Shown in pieces: positions 1 to 12,040 of a DNA stretch of 64,000 nt. The translations under genes and the position numbers were made by a program. Source of the stretch: Anagrus nilaparvatae (lineage: Eukaryota > Arthropoda > Insecta > Hymenoptera > Mymaridae). The notes under the pieces were generated by a model. That model made no database searches. It saw nothing but the letters and a program-made list of their open reading frames with translations, and was not told the origin of the DNA. Numbering within the stretch: position 1 is the stretch's first letter; every line of letters begins with the position of its first letter. Location of the stretch: positions 3,164,501 to 3,228,500 of the forward strand of contig JAKSXM010000231.1 of NCBI GenBank assembly GCA_022575985.1, given 5' to 3'.

Positions 1-1065
1 TTCATAAATAACTATTATAGTGCTGATTTGCTTCAATTACAATGAAAAAAAACTTATAACTATCTTGTGTTTTCATACAACCAACGATCATGAAACTTAT
101 TCACTTATAACAGTTTTAACGTATACTCCCTAATTATTAAGTCCTAAAATCGAAATTACAATAAATCCCGAAATATAAATTATCCTAAGTCCATAAACCT
201 ATTCTAAGTTCTTGTCTTTATCAGGGCCTGCTCAGGCCCTGAGTCTCACTTCAAATTATTCTAAGTCCCTAAATCGAAAATATTACATTTCACCCCCCCC
301 CCATAAAAATGGCAATTTTTCACCCCGCCCCTAAAAACGTCTATTTTCACATCCCCATCCCCTGCCGAGCCGGAATTTTTCAAATACCCCATCCAATGAA
401 CATGTTCCATGTTAAAATGAATAACTTTTTGATGTTATTTTACTTTTTTCCTGTAGGTTATTATTTTGCAATAAATTTTTAACAATAAACAAGCTTTTTT
501 TTAAGCTCAATCTGATGTAGAAAGGGTTTTAGAAAATAAAACCGTTAAGTTTTAAAAATTTATATTTTTATTTACATTAAAAAATAAATTACGAAATAAC
601 TTTCACAATACGCAATTGATAATTTTTTTTGTAATTTTCGTAGTTTCAGGGGTGCTTAACATTTTTTTGGGGTAGTCTTCATTTCTAGGGGTATAAATTA
701 TTTTTTTTTTACTTATGTGACCTAATCTAAACTAAAAGCTTTAAAAAAAATCCTCCATTTATTATTTTATTTGCCAAGCCATTTACCCAGTATTTTCCTG
801 GTTTTAATCCTTATAAGTGTGCTATATTAACGGATCATGTCAATTATGACTTTTTGACATAAACAAAAAAAAATTTTTATTCCTATAGCGGGTCGAAAAC
901 CCTTTTCTCGACCCGCAACGAGATTGAAAAAAACGCGTTTTCTTCCCACTGAGAAAGAAAAATTTAGTTTTGTCCATGGGAGCAAAAAAAAATGCCCCAG
1001 ATCGGCTTCGCCTTGGATGTTAATTAACGTGCGATCTGGGACATTCTTTTTTTTTGCTCCCTTGG
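1..1065. repeat. AT-rich intergenic DNA with dispersed repeat
   Basis: No gene is visible. Positions about 90-370 hold a decayed dispersed repeat with phrases such as CCTAAGTCC and a C-run at 292-302. A related stretch occurs in opposite orientation at about 62570-62790. Positions 960-1070 form a hairpin: ATGCCCCAGATCG (about 992-1004) pairs with CGATCTGGGACATTC (about 1031-1045) around GGCTTCGCC. It resembles the hairpin cores at 15265-15350 and 29435-29510. Confidence 0.5.
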
Positions 1066-2220
1066 TTAAAAATTTACTATTACATTTTTATTAACAATTG
1101 GAAGATTATTTTGAGTTTTTAACACATTTTTAGCAAAAAATCGCAAAATCAACTCTCTAAAAAGGGTGATTTTCGTAAATTTAAGGGTATTAAACACATT
1201 TTCGTGTCCATGAACCATGATTTTTGAAACCAGCAACCAAAAAACATAAATACCCATTAGAAAAATCCACCGACTTATTAAGGATAAAAAAAAAACTTCA
1301 CCAAATTGGCTGAAATTTTTCTTGGTATCTTGGTATCATGTGTACAAAAATATACTCCATGAAGAGCTTATTTCAAGCACTTTTTTTTAAGGTTAAAAAT
1401 TTTATAACTTTTTAACCTAGGAAAATAAGTATCTTTTTTGCAGTTGAATGAAATAGTACGATTTTACCGGTATCTTATTCGTATTCAGGGAGCCAAAAAC
1501 ATAAGTAACAGATAATAGTGTTTAAAAACCCGCAAAACGTAACCTCCAAATTCCTATTGCGGAAAACCGAACCATATTTTGTAAAAACCGATATAAATTA
1601 CGTGTTCAGCGATCCAAAAACTTAAATAACCATTGGAAAATTCTGTCAACCTAGTAAGAATAAAAATTGTCTACGAAATGAGGCTCCGCGTCAGATCTAC
1701 GAAGCTTTGTTTAAAAGTAAAATTTATTTTTTTTGGAAATTCCAGGAATAAGTTTAAAAACACCATTAGAATTATATTATAAACATTATTTGTATCTTGT
1801 CTTACGAAATAATAAATTGGAATTTTTTTAGTGCAAATATTTGTTTTATAATAAGTGATAATAACAAAATTTATTTCGAAACAAATGATAATATTATACA
1901 ATATTAAATAATTTATATTTTCCAAAAACCGGTTGTGCAATACATTAAAGAGTATTTAAAGTAATCGTTAAAATGTGATATTTTTATTAATTTAACCAAT
2001 AAATTGGTTAATTTTCAACTAATAGTCACGTAACAGTGTTTCGCCATAGTGTATTAGGTTGGCTCGTCAGTAGACTCCTAATACACCTTATCTAGACACC
2101 GTTTAATTATTTAAAAAACAAAAAATATTAAAAATATAAAATTATTTTTTTGAAATTTTGTGTATGTACTTGCCTTGCACATGTTTTCAAAACGACTAAA
2201 AAGTTTTTTGAACATATAAA
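1066..2220. other. AT-rich stretch without recognisable gene
   Basis: Short open frames on the minus strand (63 and 89 codons) show no domain, signal peptide or codon pattern and look like chance. Nothing else was recognised before the promoter at 2228. Confidence 0.5.
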
Positions 2221-2227
2221 GGCTTAG

Positions 2228-2262
2228 TATAAATAGGTGCTTGGTTACTAGTCAAGCTCAGT
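2228..2262 (+). promoter_or_regulatory. Core promoter, TATA box plus initiator
   Basis: TATAAATAG at 2228-2236 is followed by an arthropod initiator TCAGT at 2258-2262. The A at 2260 is the predicted start and sits about 30 bases downstream of the TATA box. It lies just upstream of the broken signal-peptide exon at about 2294-4440, so it is probably the promoter of that gene. Confidence 0.6.
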
Positions 2263-2308
2263 ACCTAAACATAATATCTTCTTGAACTGACATAAAACCT
2301 ACCGAATC

Positions 2309-4376
2309 TACAAGGGACTGTTCAACAATGATGTCACGGCGGCAGACGGGGGGAGGGGTTAGTGATTTGTGACAAAATGTGACAGAGAGGGAGGAAGGAA
2401 AAAATTTGACTGTGATGTCACATATTTAAAAAAAAATATTTTAATACTATTAAAAATTGTCTATAAAAGAGAATCTACTCATACTGAGAACAGCTTTAAA
2501 AACCATGTTTACTATCATGTGACCTAATGGCCCATCTGCTATTAATTATAGCGTTACATAACAAGAATGATTTTTTTCTTTTAATAGTTAAATCAAAATT
2601 ATTATTTAAAGATGTTTGAAAATAAATAAGTCAAATCTGTTTCTCACGGAAGTACCCCCTACACGTATATCCTTACATATTGAATAGAATATTATAGTAT
2701 TAAACCGTATGTATTTGAGCAATTATTTTAAAAGTGCTACTTAATTTAAGCTTGAAATCATAATTTTTTTTTTGAGGGCACATCGATATGACCCGTGTTT
2801 TCAGTTAGTTTGAACCTTCAGAAAACCGAAAAAAATCATGAACAAGAAATCGGTGATAGGTGCCAATAAGATTTTTTCACTTTTATGTCAAAAACCGTGT
2901 TTTTCGTATCTGAGCTACCTCAAATTTTCAAAATAACTTTTTAAGTAAATAAAATTTTTAAAAATAGATAAGAAAATCTGATTGCCAGGGAAAAACCACT
3001 CCAGAAGAAAAAGAAACGTTTCTTTTTCCGATGAAATTTAACCAAGTTATCGTCAACTTAAGATTTTGCTCAAATTCGTCTAAAAAAATATTGAGATTTT
3101 ATGCCTGTTTCTGAACTTTCAACATGCATTACTCGCTTGATTTTCATCGTAAAATAATAATTTTTTTTTTTAAATCGATTAATTTTTTCCTGGCACTTCA
3201 TTTCTTTAAGAAAAAAATTATTTTTATTGATCAAATTTCAATTTTTAGGTCAAAAGCCTTTGAAAACTGTAAGTAGCAAAATTTACTGAACACATTTTTT
3301 GACCTAAAAATTGAAATTTGATTAATAAAAATAATTTTTTTCTTAAAGAAATGAATCACCAGGAAAAAACTAAACGCTTTAAAAAAAAAATTATTATTTT
3401 ACTAGAAAATCAAGCGAGTAATGCATGTTTAAAGTTCAGAAACAGGCTTTTTTCAATAAAATTTCAATCTTTTTTAAGATGAATTTGAACAAAATCTTAA
3501 ATTGTCGATAACTTGGCTAAATTTCATCGTAAAAAGATAAGTTTTTTTTTCTTCTGGAGTGTTTTTTCCCTAGCAATAAGATTTTCTTGTCTATTTTTTA
3601 AAAATTTTATTTACCTAAAAAGTTATTTTAAAAATTTGGGGTAGCTCAGATACGAAAAACACGGTTTTTGACATAAAAGTGAAAATCGGCACCTATCGCC
3701 GATTTCTTGTTCACTATTTTTTCGGTTTTCTAAAGGTTCAAACTAACTGAAAACACGGGTCATATCGATGTGCCTTCAAAAAAAAAAATTACGATTCCAG
3801 GCTCAAATTAAGTAGGACTTTCAAAATAATTGCTCATTTATATTTTTAAATATTAAAAAAATTCATAAACTATGATTTCCAAAAAGAATCCATATGCATT
3901 AAAAATTTTATGGGCAATATTCAAAAATTTTTGGAGTAAAATTTTAATTTTAGTTAAGTTTTGTTTTTCCAAAGAATAACATTATATTAAATTTTTCATA
4001 ATCATCATTTTTCATTTTTATAAAATAATAATTTAAAAAAAAAGAGCAAACTGTTGCATATTTAATTGTCATTTTTTTTTTTTTTGTATCACTAATTTCT
4101 AGTTCAAAGATTTAACAAAAGCAAATATGCTTTGTTTATTTTTACAAAATTTTCTAGATAGTATAATCGTAAAAACTTTAAAAAATGTGCATATAATTTG
4201 TTGAAAAAAAATTTTTCAATATGTATGTTTCCATAAATTTTTAAGAGGGGTCTACAAAAGACTGCGTGACATCATTTTACAGGGAGGGGTTTGCCAAATG
4301 TGACAGAGTTGAATACGGAGGGACGGAGGGGTAAAAAACCTTAAAAAAAACGTGACATCATTGTTGAACAGTCCCC
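2309..4376. mobile_element. Non-autonomous DNA transposon in signal-peptide exon
   Basis: The ends are inverted: GGGACTGTTCAACAATGATG (from 2314) matches CATCATTGTTGAACAGTCCC (to about 4375), followed on both inner sides by G-rich GGGGAGGGG and TGTGACA motifs. The sequence AATC occurs just outside both ends (2305-2308 and 4377-4380), a possible 4-bp target duplication. No transposase ORF is present. The G-rich subterminal style resembles Sola2-type insect elements, which is a suggestion from memory only. Confidence 0.6.
2712..3838. repeat. Large foldback (inverted repeat), arms about 520 bp
   Basis: The left arm (about 2712-3250) and right arm (about 3300-3838) are near-perfect inverted copies. 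For example GCACATCGATATGACCCGTG near 2778 pairs with CACGGGTCATATCGATGTGC near 3754. The centre is at about 3275. It lies inside the transposon at 2309-4376 and may be that element's own interior rather than a separate insertion. Confidence 0.7.
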
Positions 4377-5134
4377 AATCTTGTATAAAGGAATCGTTCT
4401 GCTCTGTTTGATCGGATTACTACTTGGTACGGCTTACGGTGTAAGTATATTCAAATTTTTTGCAAATATGATAATATTTGAAGTTTAAATAAAGTTTTTC
4501 TAGTTTCCAATGAAAACAATGTTCTTATACTTTAAAATTTTTCTGCTGCAAAAAAAATATAACATAATTAAATACATAAGCCACATGACTTCACATAATT
4601 TTTGTTATACTGAAAGGTCAAAAATAAGACCTTTGTAGATTTTATCAACTTAAAGTGTTTAAGAATTATTATCCTCCATTTCATTATATCATGTATCAAT
4701 CAGGGCACTTTCGTTTTGTAAATGGTTAATTTTTTTTTTTAAACTATGACTTAAAAAACTTTAGAATTTGGGTAGAAACAAATAATTAACCCATTCGAAA
4801 TTTAAATAATATTTTATAAGATAGTTAGGTCGATCATTATATATTCACTTAAATAAAAAATATTTTATTTTTAGAAAAAAAAGTGCCATTTTGAAGTTAG
4901 ATCAAGTGATACAGAAGAATTGATATTGGAGGGGGGACTCTCAGTTTGTGTAGAAGGAAAAGGAGTTTGCCGTGAGTTTGCCAGACAGTAAACATTAAAG
5001 ATGGTGAATTTCTAATGAAGTTTGATCGAGGATACTATAAGGTATTTGTCTATGGAGAGGGGTACCGTTCTTACTCAGTCGGAGTTTCTGTTTATGAAGA
5101 TAAATCTGAAGATAAACTGAATATGTTTACCTGA

Positions 5135-6550
5135 AGAAAATTTGAGAAGCATAAAAGAAAGAAAATTATCCAATATCAAACATATTTTAGACTCTTAAAA
5201 TTTTGTGAAAAATAAATATGTTTTATGCACATGTATTGTATCTTATCTTATTTTACTTCTATATATATTTGAAAATTGACCTGCTTCGTCATCAGGGTCA
5301 AAACAATGAACGAAATTACATAAAATCGGTGTCAAAACATAGAAAAAAAAGTCTTCGGGTAACATAGGCCAAAGTTTGGCATCTCAGCTATCGTACTTTT
5401 GGAGATATTTAATTTTTACTATTTTTGGAATTTTTTGAAAATTACGTTAAAAAGTGAAATATCTAAAAAATGTGATAAAATTTTAGTATCGAAATTGACA
5501 TTACTTGATTCTCCACTAATTTATACGTACCTAAATTTTTATTAAAAACGGGATTTTCTTTATAAACTGGTAAATTTTTTTTTAAGACATTTGAAAAAAT
5601 TTTAGGTTATTCAAAAAAAATTTTTGGGGAATTTGCAGTAAAAATAAGAAACCTGAAGATTAATTCAAGACAATTACTCAATTCTTTGGTATTTAGAAAA
5701 ATGATTGCTGAATCATAAATTTATTTTTTTACAAATTAATTAGTTCATTAAGATTATCACGAACAAAAAACTAAGGTCTCTGAAACACTAGATTTTCTAT
5801 TCAGTAGTCAATCACAAAATTGTTTATTTAAAAATGACTGTTTTATATTCAATTTATATTGTTTACTCTATAAACTATTAATATTATAATGAGGCCCTTC
5901 TGAGGAGTTCTGGGACTTCTAAAATTTTGGCGATCAATTTTTATATGCCTAAACATCATTTTCTATCTGTTAGTTAGTGTTTAAAAAAATTTTGAAGCAC
6001 GTTAAAAGATTAGAAAGCTGAAAAGTCAAAATTTCCATCGTTTTTTAAATGGAAAACTTTTATTTATTTTAAATACTTTAATCTTTGCACAATTTATATA
6101 CAAAAATAATTTGTTAACTTGTAAAAAAAGATTTTAGTTGCAAAAATGTGTACATTTATTTTTTACTAAGCCAGAAGTACCGCAGCAATTGGTGGTTTTA
6201 AATTGAACCTGTAACAAACAAAAAAAGAGTTCATCATTAGCATTATAATCGTGGAATTTGAAAAGATTTTCTAAATTTCAATTATAAATTCAAAAGTAAA
6301 TTATTTTGTAAAAATGACGAATACAAGAAGAAAATATTGAAAATCAAAAATTATTTCAAAAACAAGCTAAAAGTGCAGGTATTGTTAATATTTTTAATTG
6401 CTATTATTTGTGTATTCTAACAGAACATAAATTACTTTTCTGCGATGAGACTATGTGGTTGATTGGAGGAAAATGAATGGCAAAAAATTTAAATTTTATT
6501 TTTCCAGGTGCTTAGATGATCAGCAATACAGGTCTATTATCAGCAAAGGA
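5135..6550. other. AT-rich intergenic DNA
   Basis: AT-rich sequence without recognisable genes. AATAAATATG at about 5211 could be the poly(A) region of the pseudogene upstream. Nothing else was recognised. Confidence 0.4.
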
Positions 6551-7270
6551 GGTTATGGTCCAAAATATTTTCGGAATTTTCCATTTTTCGGCTTTTCCTG
6601 TAATCTAATGAAAATTCTGTCTCGATTTTTGGATTCCTCGGGAAATTTTACTATAGACCCTCTTTTTTAAGTAATTTTGAACATCTCAGTGATGCTGTAT
6701 AAAAAAAAGAAAAAAGAATTTGCATAAAAATAAAAATAAATTGAAATTTATAAAATGGACAAAAAAAAAAAAATTTTAATTTTATCAATTTTAAAACTTT
6801 AATATTATAAATTGAAATTTATAGAATTGACAAAAAAATATCTATTTGTTCAACAAGGGAAAAAAAATAGGATTTGGCTTTCAATGCAGTTGTATGCACG
6901 AGTGAGCGTAGCGAACGAGTGCAGACAGCATTGAAAGTAAAATTTCCTACATTTTTTCCCGTGTTCAACACATAGTTTTTCATTAAAAGCAAAAAAAAGA
7001 TCGCCCGAAAGTAAAAAAGTAGATCTTTTTTGCAGCGTATAATAAAAAAAAATTTTAATTTTATCAATTTCAATTTTTTTTTATTTTTATGCAAATTCAT
7101 TTTTCTTTTTTTATACAGCATCACAGAGAAGTTCAAAATTACTTTAAAAAGACGGTCTATAGTAAAATTTCCCAAGGAATCCAAAAATCGAGTTAAAATT
7201 TTCATTAGATTACAGGAAAAGCCGGAAAATGGAAAATTCCGGAAAATGGAAAGGTTGAATTTGGATGAGT
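6550..7270. repeat. Foldback element, arms about 200 bp
   Basis: The segment with ATTTTCGGAATTTTCC, CGGCTTTTCCTGTAATC and GATGCTGTATAAAAAAAAG (about 6558-6730) is repeated inverted at about 7095-7250. The open frames in this stretch on both strands are products of the inverted copies and were not called as genes. The loop holds GAGTGAGCGTAGCGAACGAGTG, itself a small palindrome. Confidence 0.6.
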
Positions 7271-7429
7271 CAAAAAAGGGCTTTAATGACAAATAAGCAA
7301 AGAAATTTTTTATGATTTGTAGTACATATATTGAACTTATTTTCCTTAAATTTTCAGACATTTTAAAGCACTTAGAAAAAAATGCCAGTTGGCGAAAAAT
7401 GTCAAAAAAACGCATTTTTCAAAAACAGC

Positions 7430-8400
7430 CGCCACTAAAATCAAAATATCTCCGGTTTAAATCCACCGATTTTAAATTTTAGGGTTGCATTTGAAAGGTC
7501 TTGAGTAGACAAAAAAATTGCAACCAACCAAAAGTTTTTGAGTTGATCTTAAGCCACGGTATTCTTTTGAAAATCAGCTTTTTTAATAAAATTAATTTTA
7601 CGTTTATCAATGCCAAAAAAAGTTGACTTCATGGAATTGGCTAAAAATTTTTTTACGAAATGACGACTCTTTAGCGGTTAAAATGCAATCAGTAAGATGA
7701 AATTTGAAGTAAATTTAAGGGAATGGCATAATTTTAAAAAAGGGCTAAATTAGGCTATTTTTGGACCTTCAGACGGCCATATTTCGGCCCTAGAGGGCTA
7801 AAATTTTGGCTGAGTGAATTTTTTGTAACCCCAAACTATTCCCTAAAATTTGAGCTCAATCGGTGACATGAGTGCGCCCTAATCTGTACGAAAAATACTG
7901 GAACCACCCTTATATTATTTTCTTTCGCAATTAAAAAACAAAAATTCGGAAAGTTCCGGGCAGAACACGGACCAGATGCTGGCAGAAAATGTTCCTGTAC
8001 GGGCCGCGCCCTGTCTGGAACTATCCAAAATTGTTTCTTTTAGGGTAGTCTCAATTTAAACTAAATAAATATATTCATTAAGGAAATGCAAAAAATATAC
8101 CCCCCCTTATAGACATTAAGCAATTAATTTATAAAACTAGAAATTACTTGTTATAAATCATATAGACAGCTGCAATATAAATGTATAATTATTGTAAACA
8201 TCAAATGAACTGCTATAAATAACTTTTCTTTTTATGTAAAAGTTGAAAGCGCGAATAAAAGAAAAAAAAACAAAAAATACTTTTTGGACTTCTTGTAGTA
8301 TATTTTTTTATCTAATATTCTTAATTCTTATCTAAAGTAATCGAATACAATGTATTAAAAATATTTTAAATGAAATCGTGTACATTATAGTTTACATATT
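7430..8400. other. Intergenic DNA upstream of the kinase gene
   Basis: No gene is seen. A short G/C-richer patch at 7950-8030 has inverted pieces (AGTTCCGGGCAGA and TGTCTGGAACT). TATAAATAA at about 8213 is a possible TATA box for the kinase gene starting at 8414, but no clear initiator supports it. Confidence 0.3.
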
Positions 8401-8413
8401 TCAGGCACTAGTC

Positions 8414-11079
8414 ATGAAACTTAAAATTATATTTTATTTTATTCTATTAACAAAATCAGTAAGTTTTATCTTTTAAATATTCATAGATTACGGAAATTTT
8501 ACTAAAACCAGCCTTAAAAAAAAAATTATTATTTTTAGTTTTCTAATTTGAGTATTTGAGAAATATTACGTTACCGGAAACATTACCTGAAAATTTTGCC
8601 AGACATGTTAATATTGATAATACAAAAATACAAAAATGGAATTTTTAAAAAACATATCAATAAACTTCCAATTATTGAGTCTTATAAAATTTTGATTTAA
8701 AGCGACATATTCAAAAAATTTCTGTTAATATGCTAATATAAGACTTAAAGATAGTTAGTGAGAGAAAAAAATTCCAAAATTTTTGCTAATATCTACAGCT
8801 ATACGCTGAAAAGAAATTTCGACTAGAAAAAATTTTTCTGTGGAACTATTATTATTATTTAGCATTTAACAGTGAATTACCAATACCCTGTTATTATGAT
8901 GCGAAAAATAGGTCAATAACTCTAATTTTACCATATCAGTCATACACTGGCTAATCTACCCTTTTTTATTATATAATCAGTATTATAAATTAATTTTATG
9001 AAAAATCATATTATTTTTTTTTAGGTTGTTTTAGCTGATAAATGGGAGCAAACAGAAGAAAGAATAACAAATTTAAAGAAAATATCTGCGACACTCATAA
9101 ATCCAAATGAAATTATAGTCTCAAATGAATGTTTAGGTGAAGGTAGCTTTGGTTGCGTTACGAAAGGTATGTGGAGAGATTTAGAAGTGGCAATAAAATC
9201 CATAATCACTGAATCTGATCATTTCAATGAAGAACACGTATTACGAGAAATTTCAATTTTACAAAGTATTAATCATACAAATATTATAAAATTGTATGGC
9301 GTTTATTTAAATGCAACAGAAAAATCTTACAACTTAGTTATGGAATTTTTTGATTCCGAATCTTTATATGATGTTATATTTGAAAACGAATATAAATTAG
9401 ATGAATATAGAAAAAATTTGATTGGTGAACAAATTGTAAGTGCTGTAAATTATTTGCATGAAAATCTAATAATTCATCGTGACCTCAAACCAGGAAATAT
9501 ATTAATAAGTATATCAAATGTTGTTAAGTTGATTGATTTTGGTTCAGCAAAAAGAATAACTCTAAAAAATTCATTAATAACAAATCGCATAGGTGTCAAG
9601 AGAGGTACTTTAGTATTTATGCCACCCGAAAGTATACTTTTTTTATATGATGCCACACCTGCGTTTGATGTATGGTCAGTAGCATGTACATTGGTTGAAT
9701 TATATACTGAGAAGTATATTTGGAGTGATCATTATCCTTTTCCGGTTCAAAGCGTTCCATTTTGGTTTCAACTAGATATGATCAAAATATTTTCTGGTAA
9801 AAATATTCCAGACATAACAGAAGTACCTTTATTTTTAAAAGATGTTTTGCGGGGTAGTTTTAATTATAATCCAAATAAGAGATCAAAAATAAAGGATATT
9901 TCAATTGTATATAAAGAACATAATGAAAAAACATTGCAATGTAAATCAGATGTAAAGTTTCCATTCAACGAATCATTAAAAGCAGATAGAGTAACAGAAA
10001 TTCATAAATCGCATAGTAAAATTAATTATTTAAAATTAATCTCAGAAAAATTAAAAAATATCTTGAAGCACAAAAAATTTTTCTTAAGAATATGTAAGAA
10101 AATCTTTGAAAAAAAACCTGAAAAAGGATTGATAGACCAACCAAATGCAACTGTTGCTAATTTAACAGTATTAGATTCTTATTGTGGAGATAAAACAGAT
10201 TCATTTTTAATTAATGATGAGAAAGTATTAGAAGAAATAATAATTGGACCAATAACTGAAAATGATTTAGTCACTCACGTTAATAAGAACCTAAATGAGC
10301 TTGAAGAGAACTTAGAATTTTATTTTGGTCATTTGTATAATTTAAGCAAAGAAATGGTATTTAGAAAACCAAATATAAATTCATTTCAAATACTTTTTGA
10401 TACTTTTTTAGTAAATTATAAAAATAATTTGGATTTTATAAAATACAGTGAAAATAATGAACTTTCATTTATGGTTTTTAAGTATATAAATTCATATTAC
10501 AATGAAAAAATATGGAACGTATTACGCAAAACATTTTTTATAACATCTAAGTTGTGTTTAGAAAATGATGATAATATTGTTTGTAATAATAATTTAAATG
10601 ACATGATAAAAAAGGTATTTTATAAATCACAGTTTCAAAAAATTAAGATTTCTAATATTAATTGGAAACCAGAGATTACGTCTGTCGAAAGTAACCATAA
10701 TGATAAAGCATTCAAATCAATAAATAATTTTAAAGTGCAAATTGAAAATTTTTTAGATGAACAAAATTTAGAAAACACTGATACAATAACGGAACCAAGA
10801 GATTTATTATTTGTATTAACTGAAAATTTGAATTTTTCAAATGATACGCCTTTAAATATTAGTATAAAAAATAAATCATTCCAAATAGCCTCATTTATTA
10901 CTTTTGATGAATCTGTTAATCAGTATTTTTCATATTCATATGTTCCGACTGATTTTTTTCATGATCATTATCATTGGAAAAATAATAAAGATAAAAATAT
11001 TGCTAAATGTGGACTAATTGGTAAACCAATATCTTTGTTAATTTATTTAAGGAAGGATAATGAAACATTAAATATTTAG
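8414..11079 (+). CDS. Secreted Ser/Thr protein kinase with USP-like tail
   Basis: Two exons: 8414-8458 (MKLKIIFYFILLTKS, then GTAAGT) and 9025-11079, intron phase 0, about 699 residues. The N-terminus with VVLA after the splice forms a signal peptide, so the protein should enter the secretory path. The kinase domain spans about residues 45-320. It shows glycine loop GEGSFGCV (53-60), VAIK lysine 73, HRD 166-168 within IIHRDLKPGN, DFG 186-188, PPE 215-217 and DVWS 230-233. All catalytic residues are present, with a Ser/Thr-type loop. A K-rich linker follows. Residues about 420-699 align with the protein at 17155-19102 and end in TPLNISIKNKSFQI and ISLLIYLRK, resembling the last strands of ubiquitin-specific proteases without the GHY histidine. 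No stop or frameshift was seen; AATAAA lies at 11190. The target is unknown; an effector or venom role is inference. Confidence 0.85.
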
Positions 11080-11189
11080 CGATTCTAATAGTCTGATAAA
11101 TTGCTTTTATTTACAAGCAATATATTTTTAAAGTGAAGTAAAATTATGTTATTTAGCAATGAAAAAGAAATGTTAAAATCTTTAAATTA

Positions 11190-11195
11190 AATAAA
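11190..11195 (+). terminator. Poly(A) signal of the kinase gene
   Basis: AATAAA lies 111 bases after the stop codon of the kinase ORF, with T-rich sequence following. Confidence 0.5.
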
Positions 11196-11355
11196 CGTAT
11201 TTTAAACAAATAGTAAATTGTACTTTTTGATAGTCAAAATTACACGGACTTCTCCATGTGTTCACTTTTATTTAATAATTTAAATATTTATCTATAGAGT
11301 AATCGAAGACTATTTACTATAAAAATTTCAATTGACTCTCATAGTTTATAGTTTA

Positions 11356-11627
11356 CACTGAAAAAAAAAATCCGCTTGTAGCTAGCGGAATTTTTTTTCT
11401 CGTCAAACGATTGCAAATGACTTGAATTGTAAAAAAAATTATATAAAAAATTTTTTGCCGCTTACTTGGGGTATGCGTAAATCGGAATGATGAAATTTGA
11501 GAAAATTTTGAAAAAAGAAAAGAAAAAATGTTTTTTTTTTTAAATTTTCTTTACGTTTCAAGTCATTTTCAATTGTTTGCAAAGAAAAAAAAATTCGGCT
11601 AGCCACAAGCGGATTTTTTTTTCAGTG
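11356..11627. mobile_element. Mariner-like MITE with CACTGAAAA ends
   Basis: Terminal inverted repeats begin CACTGAAAAAAAAAATCCGC and end GCGGATTTTTTTTTCAGTG, flanked by TA on both sides (11354-11355 and 11628-11629). There is no coding capacity. A relative sits at 46950-47175. Confidence 0.75.
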
Positions 11628-11979
11628 TACACATTTCCAGTCATCTTAGCATAGCCTCAAAGAAGGCTCGAAACTTCCTATATAAAATTTTTTAGAAAAG
11701 GTCTTGATGACTAATAATATTCTATCAAAAAAATTGTACGTTAAAATAATTTGATTCTTTTTTTAGATTTTGTTTATATTATTTTCTTTTGCAATTAAAA
11801 AATGTTGACAATGTTACTTTATTTTATTTAAAGTCTATTTAGTATTATAAGAACTGGTACTCAGTAAAGAATAAAATATTCTTTGCTTTAAATTTAAATG
11901 TTTATATGGTAAGAGATACTAGTAATAGTTATAATATTGTAAAATTTTTGTAAAAATCTTACTTGTTAATAAATTTTTA

Positions 11980-12040
11980 GCCTGACGAGGTTGGGGGTAT
12001 ACCAACGAAACGTTGCTAAATAAATAAATAAAATATTTTT
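11980..12040 (+). ncRNA. Hammerhead-like motif with TAAA-repeat tail
   Basis: CTGACGA (11982-11988), a GTTGG...CCAAC stem (11990-12006) and GAAAC (12007-12011) have the order and spacing of a hammerhead ribozyme core. It is followed by GTTGCTAAATAAATAAATAAA, a typical end of a Penelope or LINE-type retroelement. Cleavage site and stems I/III were not established. It may be only a retroelement tail. Confidence 0.35.

Larger units (their letters stand above)
2290..5134 (+). pseudogene. Broken small secreted-protein gene
   Basis: Exon 1 ends at 4440 with a signal-peptide-like hydrophobic run (LYKGIVLLCLIGLLLGTAYG, 4381-4440) directly before a GTAAGT donor. The acceptor TTTTTAG ends at 4874 and exon 2 starts in phase 0 at 4875. 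Exon 2 reads KKKCHFEV, then two further Cys (SVCVEGKGVC), and stops at about 4990. The other half (residues like GYYKVFVYGEGYRSYSV) continues in another frame to TGA at about 5134. Exon 1 is split by a transposon (2309-4376), and the bases upstream show no ATG. The intact protein would have been roughly 100-110 residues. The family is not recognised. Its signal exon plus phase-0 intron matches the genes at 8414 and 17155. Confidence is good that it is a dead secreted gene and low on function. Confidence 0.6.

Noticed and set aside
1671..1940. 89-codon minus ORF
   Set aside because: Ile/Asn/Phe-rich with no motif, typical of AT-rich chance frames.
6819..7415. Open frames of 198 and 88 codons on opposite strands
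   Set aside because: They lie in the arms and loop of a foldback and mirror each other; no domain is seen.
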